Source: Chitinophagaceae bacterium (GTDB lineage Bacteria; Bacteroidota; Bacteroidia; Chitinophagales; Chitinophagaceae). From it: DNA of 25,245 nt. A program made the translations under genes and the position numbers. This document shows positions 21,951 to 25,245 of the stretch, one piece after another; position 1 is the stretch's first letter; every line of letters starts with the position of its first letter. The stretch covers positions 1-25,245 of the forward strand of contig JANYEU010000181.1 of assembly GCA_025362915.1 (NCBI GenBank), in the 5' to 3' direction. Under the pieces are notes generated by a model. That model was given only the letters and a program-made list of their open reading frames with translations. It did no database searches and was not told the origin of the DNA.

Positions 21951-22361
21951 CTATCTCCTATATATAATAGTAACTTTTACTATCCCCATACCCACCATGC
22001 CAATTGCATTAGCAGCAGCTTTGCTTAAGTCTATTATTCTACCAGCCACAAAAGGTCCCCTGTCATTTATCCTAACTATTACAGATTTATTGTTAGCAGT
22101 ATTGGTCACCTTTACCAATGTGCCAAAGGGTAGTTTTTTATGGGCAGCAGTCTTTTTGGAACTAGAATAGGATTCTCCACTTGCAGTGGCATGCCCATTC
22201 ATATTGTCGGAATAATACGAGGCAAGTCCTGTTTCTGTGTGTAATGCGCCCGTGCCACTAAGTTCACTTGTAGATATTGTTTTTCTATGACAGGCAGTAA
22301 TAAGCATAGCAACTATCAATGTGTAAGTAATTCTTTTGATAAAAAGTGTGTGTTGTTTCAT
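21951..22361 (-). CDS. rlpA: RlpA-like lipoprotein (double-psi beta-barrel)
   Basis: A 136-residue protein with a lipoprotein signal: VAMLITAC with lipobox Cys24. The rest is one RlpA-type double-psi beta-barrel. GLASYYSDNMNGHATASGE gives the ASYY and G-x-x-T-A-x-GE motif, then AAHKKLPFGTLVKVTN, VIVRINDRGPFVAGRIIDLS (with the conserved Asp of NDRGPF) and AANAIGMVGMGIVKV. RlpA proteins cleave denuded peptidoglycan glycan strands, often at septa. Here there is no SPOR domain, so septal targeting by that route is absent. It is a stand-alone leftward gene, convergent with the OmpR-type regulator. Confidence 0.9.
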   Translation of the reverse strand: MKQHTLFIKRITYTLIVAMLITACHRKTISTSELSGTGALHTETGLASYYSDNMNGHATASGESYSSSKKTAAHKKLPFGTLVKVTNTANNKSVIVRINDRGPFVAGRIIDLSKAAANAIGMVGMGIVKVTIIYRR

Positions 22362-22454
22362 TTATTGCTCGTCAATGCTTTTATAAAGTTGCTTGTTTAT
22401 TTATAACTACTATTGTAGGTTTACATCTTTCCTTTTATTCCAACTATTTCATCA

Positions 22455-23198
22455 TTACTTAAGCAGATTCAAGTTCATCAATGGAATATCTTTCACAAGC
22501 TTATAAAAGTCTTTCGAAGCTGTAAAGGCCTTTGTAGCCCCCAGATGATTTTCATGGTGCATATCGGTGCCAATAAATTCTACCATTTTAGCATCGATGA
22601 GCTTTTCACATGCTTTTTTTACTTCCTTGCCATAATATCCAGACATAGAAAGTATGTTTAGCTGAAATAATATACCCCTATCCCTAAAGTTTTCTAGTTG
22701 TTGAAAGTCTTTGTGGTAAAAATTATAACGCTCTGGATGGGCAAGAATAAGTTTATACCCTTGCATTTGCAATTTAAAAAGCACTTCATTCAAATTAAAC
22801 GGTGGCGCCATGTAAGACATTTCTACCAGCAAATAATTATCGCCAATAGTCAATAATTTCTCCTTGGCATCTATTTTCATTTCAAGACCATCATCTATCA
22901 TATACTCTGCGGCAGCTCCCAACTCAACTGGCACTTCTGCTTCTGCCAGTGCTTTTCGGGCAATAGCCAATGCATTATTAATGGTTTCTGGCGTATTATC
23001 ATGCACACCAGAAAGTACATGGGGTGTACAAATAAGTTTTTTATAACCCAAAGCGTGCAATTCTTTCACAAATGCAACAGTCTGTTCGTGGGTTTTCAAA
23101 CCATCATCAATGCCTGGCAATAGGTGCGAGTGCATATCTACACCAATAAAAGAAAGGTCGGGGGTAACGGGGCGAGATTTGAAAAAAGAGAAACTCAT
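22455..23198 (-). CDS. CpsB/YwqE-like PHP-family tyrosine phosphatase
   Basis: A 247-residue PHP-domain protein. Metal-binding motifs appear in order: DMHSHLLPGIDDG (21-33), CTPHVL (57-62), a Glu in AAAEYM (about 98), AHPERY (153-158) and GTDMHHENH (210-218). This matches the CpsB/YwqE manganese-dependent protein-tyrosine phosphatases that act on BY-kinases in capsule or exopolysaccharide export. No BY-kinase or polysaccharide export gene is in the window, so the partner is elsewhere. The short N-terminal part FFKSRPVTPD is typical of Bacteroidota versions. ATG 23198 is a sound start. It lies 93 bp upstream of the RlpA gene and may share its transcript. Confidence 0.88.
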   Translation of the reverse strand: MSFSFFKSRPVTPDLSFIGVDMHSHLLPGIDDGLKTHEQTVAFVKELHALGYKKLICTPHVLSGVHDNTPETINNALAIARKALAEAEVPVELGAAAEYMIDDGLEMKIDAKEKLLTIGDNYLLVEMSYMAPPFNLNEVLFKLQMQGYKLILAHPERYNFYHKDFQQLENFRDRGILFQLNILSMSGYYGKEVKKACEKLIDAKMVEFIGTDMHHENHLGATKAFTASKDFYKLVKDIPLMNLNLLK

Positions 23199-23464
23199 CA
23201 GTAATTATTTTTTAAAATAGTTTATTTGTGGTGCTAATCCCTGTAAAAGTAAGTTTAAAAAGTTATTGCTAGTGGTAGGCAATCATTATTACTTTAAATA
23301 CAGCCTGAACAATGGGTTTTTTTGGGTATAATTCTACAATGAAATTACTTTTTAAAAAAGTGTCAATCAATCCATATCACACCGTTCTGGCAATCACAAG
23401 TGTTATAGTCAGAAATAAATATGTAATACTATTTAAGATTATAGATAGGCAAGTATAGTAATAG

Positions 23465-23499
23465 AAGAGTAGTCTATTAAGTATTAACTGCTCTTTTTT
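23465..23499 (+). terminator. Rightward terminator-like hairpin, no rightward gene before it
   Basis: AAGAGTAGT (23465-23473) pairs with ACTGCTCTT (23487-23495) with one G-U, then Ts to 23499. It stands in the 352-bp gap 23199-23550 between divergent genes. In that gap a 39-codon ORF (23339-23458, probably chance) lies just before the hairpin; nothing else is recognised. It could end a small RNA or act as leader attenuator for the gene at 23551. Confidence 0.45.
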
Positions 23500-23550
23500 A
23501 TTGCCTTTAACTAAATAGTTCTAATATTGTTGTTTACTAAAAGCTGTTTT

Positions 23551-23730
23551 ATGGGTATCTGGAAACAATTTGCCGAATATCTCTTCATCAAAAAAAGAGA
23601 TCCAAATGAGGAGCGGACGACATCGATGAAGTACATGCACGGTATGAACCGTATTTCTCTGATGATGTTTTTGGTAGCGTTACTCGTCATCATTTTTAAG
23701 ACGGTGATTAGACCTTTACTGCACAAGTAA
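23551..23730 (+). CDS. Small membrane protein, DUF6728-like
   Basis: A 59-residue protein, MGIWKQFAEYLFIKKRDPNE..., with a basic-acidic N-terminal half and one hydrophobic helix (about 35-55) ending in RPLLHK. The layout W-K-Q-x-x-x-YLF-x-(K/R)KxDPN, then HGMNRIS before the helix, matches my memory of the small DUF6728-type Bacteroidota membrane proteins. Their function is unknown. A longer reading from TTG 23527 adds eight residues (MLFTKSCF) that do not fit the family, so I choose ATG 23551. Its last 15 bases overlap the 3' end of lpxB on the other strand. Confidence 0.75.
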   Translation: MGIWKQFAEYLFIKKRDPNEERTTSMKYMHGMNRISLMMFLVALLVIIFKTVIRPLLHK

Positions 23731-24834
23731 GAAATCATATATTATCTTGGCTGCCTTGGCAGACGCATTTCCACTTTCTGATAAAATCTTCTTTAGTGCG
23801 GTATAATCCTCGCTAATTTGCTTTTGTTTATGTATGTCATTCAATAAAAGGCTCAATTCTGTTATAAGATTCTCAGTGGTCAATTCATCTTGAATCAATT
23901 CTGTAACCACCAGTTTGTCCATAATCAAGTTTACCAAACTGATATATTTAATCTTAATCAATCGTTTGCCTATCTCGTAGCTAACCTTGCTGCCTTTGTA
24001 GCAAACCACTTCTGGCACCCCAAACAAGGCAGTTTCAAGCGTGGCAGTTCCGCTGGTAACCAATGCCGCTTTTGCCCGCATCAATAAACTATACGTATCA
24101 TTACTGGTAGTGGAAACATTGTTGTAAGCACTCAGAAATGGTTCATAAAAACTATCCTCTTGCCCAGGTGCCTTTGCCACTACAAACTGGTATTCTGGAA
24201 ATGCCTTACTCACTTCCAGCATGATGGGCAGTTTCTTTTCTATCTCCTGCTTTCTGCTTCCGGGCAATAAGGCAATGATAGGTGCAGTAGCATTAACAGT
24301 GGGGGAGGGGGTATGGTTGTTTTTATATTGCTCAATCACTTCCACCAATTGATGCCCTACATAATCCACATCCCATTGCCAGATATCTTTAAAATAATCT
24401 TTTTCAAAAGGTAATATCACCATCATTTTATCAACACAGAGCCGCATCTTTTTTACCCTGTTTGCCTTCCAAGCCCATACTTGCGGCGATATATAATAAA
24501 CAATTTTAAAGCCCTGTTGCTTACCCCATTCGGCTATGCGCAGGTTAAAACCAGGGTAATCTATCAGCACTAATACATCTGGCGAAAAGCCCTTTATATC
24601 ATCCTTGCAAAAGCTGATATTACGAAGGATGGTAGGCAGGTTTTTTATCACTTCGGCAAAGCCCATAAAGGCCAATTCCTTATAATGCTTCACCAGAGTA
24701 GCACCGGCAGCCTGCATCATATCACCACCCCAGCAGCGGATATTAGCTACCGAATCCAATTGTTTTAATTGCTTGATGAGGTTACTCCCGTGTAAATCGC
24801 CACTTGCCTCGCCCGAAATGATATAATATTTCAT
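23716..24834 (-). CDS. lpxB: Lipid-A-disaccharide synthase
   Basis: A 372-residue GT19 enzyme that joins UDP-2,3-diacylglucosamine and lipid X to form the lipid A disaccharide at the inner face of the inner membrane. Typical segments are MKYYIISGEASGDLHGSNLI at the start, RCWGGDMMQAAGATLVKHY, ELAFMGFAEVIKNLP, LVLIDYPGFNLRIAEWGKQQ, KIVYYISPQVWAWKANRVKK, ALLPGSRKQEIEKKLP and TSGTATLETALFGVPEVVCY. Length is normal. A TACTTTCAC box read leftward from 24882 may be its -7 element. Its 3' end overlaps the converging DUF6728-like gene by 15 bases, so the two transcripts are antisense at their tails. Confidence 0.96.
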   Translation of the reverse strand: MKYYIISGEASGDLHGSNLIKQLKQLDSVANIRCWGGDMMQAAGATLVKHYKELAFMGFAEVIKNLPTILRNISFCKDDIKGFSPDVLVLIDYPGFNLRIAEWGKQQGFKIVYYISPQVWAWKANRVKKMRLCVDKMMVILPFEKDYFKDIWQWDVDYVGHQLVEVIEQYKNNHTPSPTVNATAPIIALLPGSRKQEIEKKLPIMLEVSKAFPEYQFVVAKAPGQEDSFYEPFLSAYNNVSTTSNDTYSLLMRAKAALVTSGTATLETALFGVPEVVCYKGSKVSYEIGKRLIKIKYISLVNLIMDKLVVTELIQDELTTENLITELSLLLNDIHKQKQISEDYTALKKILSESGNASAKAAKIIYDFLLVQ

Positions 24835-24986
24835 GCCTATGTTTAAATGAGTTTGCTATTTGCCAAGCCCGCCGTGAAAGTACATTTTTTAGCTTATCGA
24901 CTTAGGCGCTTTTTGATGTGTATCTGGGGCTCAATGATAAAATGATTAATAGGCTATCACATGCGAGCTGTATAGTCTTTCTAGTT

Positions 24987-25245
24987 CTATTTCCCCAAAA
25001 AATACCCAATCATATCCTGATGCACTTTTGCCCCATTGTGGTTGATGTTCTTTGCAAGAATGTAGGCAAACAATTCCATCGCTTGTTCGTGCAATCCCAG
25101 TCCCAGTTTCCCCAAAGCAATCAAATAAGTACAGTGGATGTGGTTCTTTTCGTTTAAGTCGGCATCAAACACCAATAAATCTGGTAGGGAAACTGCAAAA
25201 TAATCAATACTTATCTCATCATCCTTATGTGCTTCACCAAATGCT
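24987..25245 (-). CDS. TPR-type protein, DUF5107-like, C-terminal fragment
   Basis: The reverse strand is open from the window edge to the stop at 24987 and gives 85 residues, with no start in the window. The reading includes DDEISIDYFAVSLPDLLVFD, LNEKNHIHCTYLIALGKLGL and HEQAMELFAYILAKNINHNG, then AKVHQDMIGYFLGK. The A-L/x-G-x-L-G-L-G-x-x-E-x-A-x-x-x-F-x-x-x-L-x-x-x-x-x-H-x-G-A pattern is that of a TPR repeat. The SLPDLLVFDxDL-N-x-x-N-x-IHC part recalls the C-terminal end of DUF5107 TPR proteins linked to glycan use. Only this tail can be judged; the gene continues beyond 25245. Confidence 0.65.
   Translation of the reverse strand, partial: AFGEAHKDDEISIDYFAVSLPDLLVFDADLNEKNHIHCTYLIALGKLGLGLHEQAMELFAYILAKNINHNGAKVHQDMIGYFLGK

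Noticed and set aside
23339..23458. 39-codon ORF before the hairpin at 23465
   Set aside because: No ribosome site, promoter or recognisable sequence; length is within chance for this AT-rich gap. Mentioned only as a possible leader peptide.
23527..23550. TTG start adding eight residues to the DUF6728-like protein
   Set aside because: The family-like sequence begins at ATG 23551 and the extra residues look unrelated.

Overview
The window looks like chromosomal DNA from a Bacteroidota bacterium, most likely the Chitinophagaceae or a close relative. The base composition is AT-rich, Shine-Dalgarno sites are weak or absent, and several upstream regions carry TAnnTTTG-like -7 boxes, two of them with a TTG/TTTG -33 element. 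Family content agrees: DUF2027/Smr protein, type III glutamine synthetase, BBP2-like porin, a small DUF6728-like membrane protein, bifunctional nuclease, and LytS/LytTR and RprY-like regulators. No rRNA, tRNA, CRISPR array, phage genes or intact insertion sequence was seen.

Layout. 1-1318: the start of a leftward bifunctional nuclease gene, then a rightward DUF2027/Smr gene. 1376-3757: a leftward exported TlpA-type thioredoxin gene cut in two by a single in-frame TAG. 3758-4218: non-coding, with an 84-bp tandem repeat. 4219-5364: leftward methionine-type aminotransferase. 5673-8800: rightward unknown protein, Uma2 nuclease-fold protein, a 233-bp palindromic MITE-like element, tsaE and ald. 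8875-10134: polytopic membrane protein. 10238-10400: degenerate array with about 21-bp periodicity. 10569-16192: nitrogen block, with glnN leftward and porin plus amt rightward from a shared 581-bp regulatory region. 16383-17072: leftward unknown protein with an FnIII-like end. 17315-19178: LytS/LytTR two-component pair. 19301-21887: ECF sigma factor, repeat-bearing single-pass membrane protein, Spy-like periplasmic protein, and an orphan OmpR-type regulator. 21951-23198: RlpA-like lipoprotein and CpsB/YwqE-like PHP phosphatase, both leftward. 23551-24834: DUF6728-like gene convergent with and overlapping lpxB. 24987-25245: the 3' end of a leftward TPR/DUF5107-like gene that runs off the window.

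Functional reading. Ammonium can enter through Amt, be fixed by GlnN, and be exchanged with alanine by Ald. The porin next to amt may supply the outer-membrane step. The sigma-factor cluster, LytS/LytTR pair, RlpA, LpxB and CpsB-like genes form a broadly envelope-related neighbourhood, but only the sigma, membrane protein and Spy-like trio looks like a tight operon.

The most unusual features are non-coding. Several intergenic spaces hold long imperfect palindromes whose arms are 'stuttered' copies of a short motif, with a different motif at nearly every locus. Others are the MITE-like hairpin, the 21-bp array, and two rightward terminator-like hairpins with no rightward gene before them. I found no clear new multi-gene system; the palindrome family, the 21-bp array and the amber-split thioredoxin gene are the best leads.
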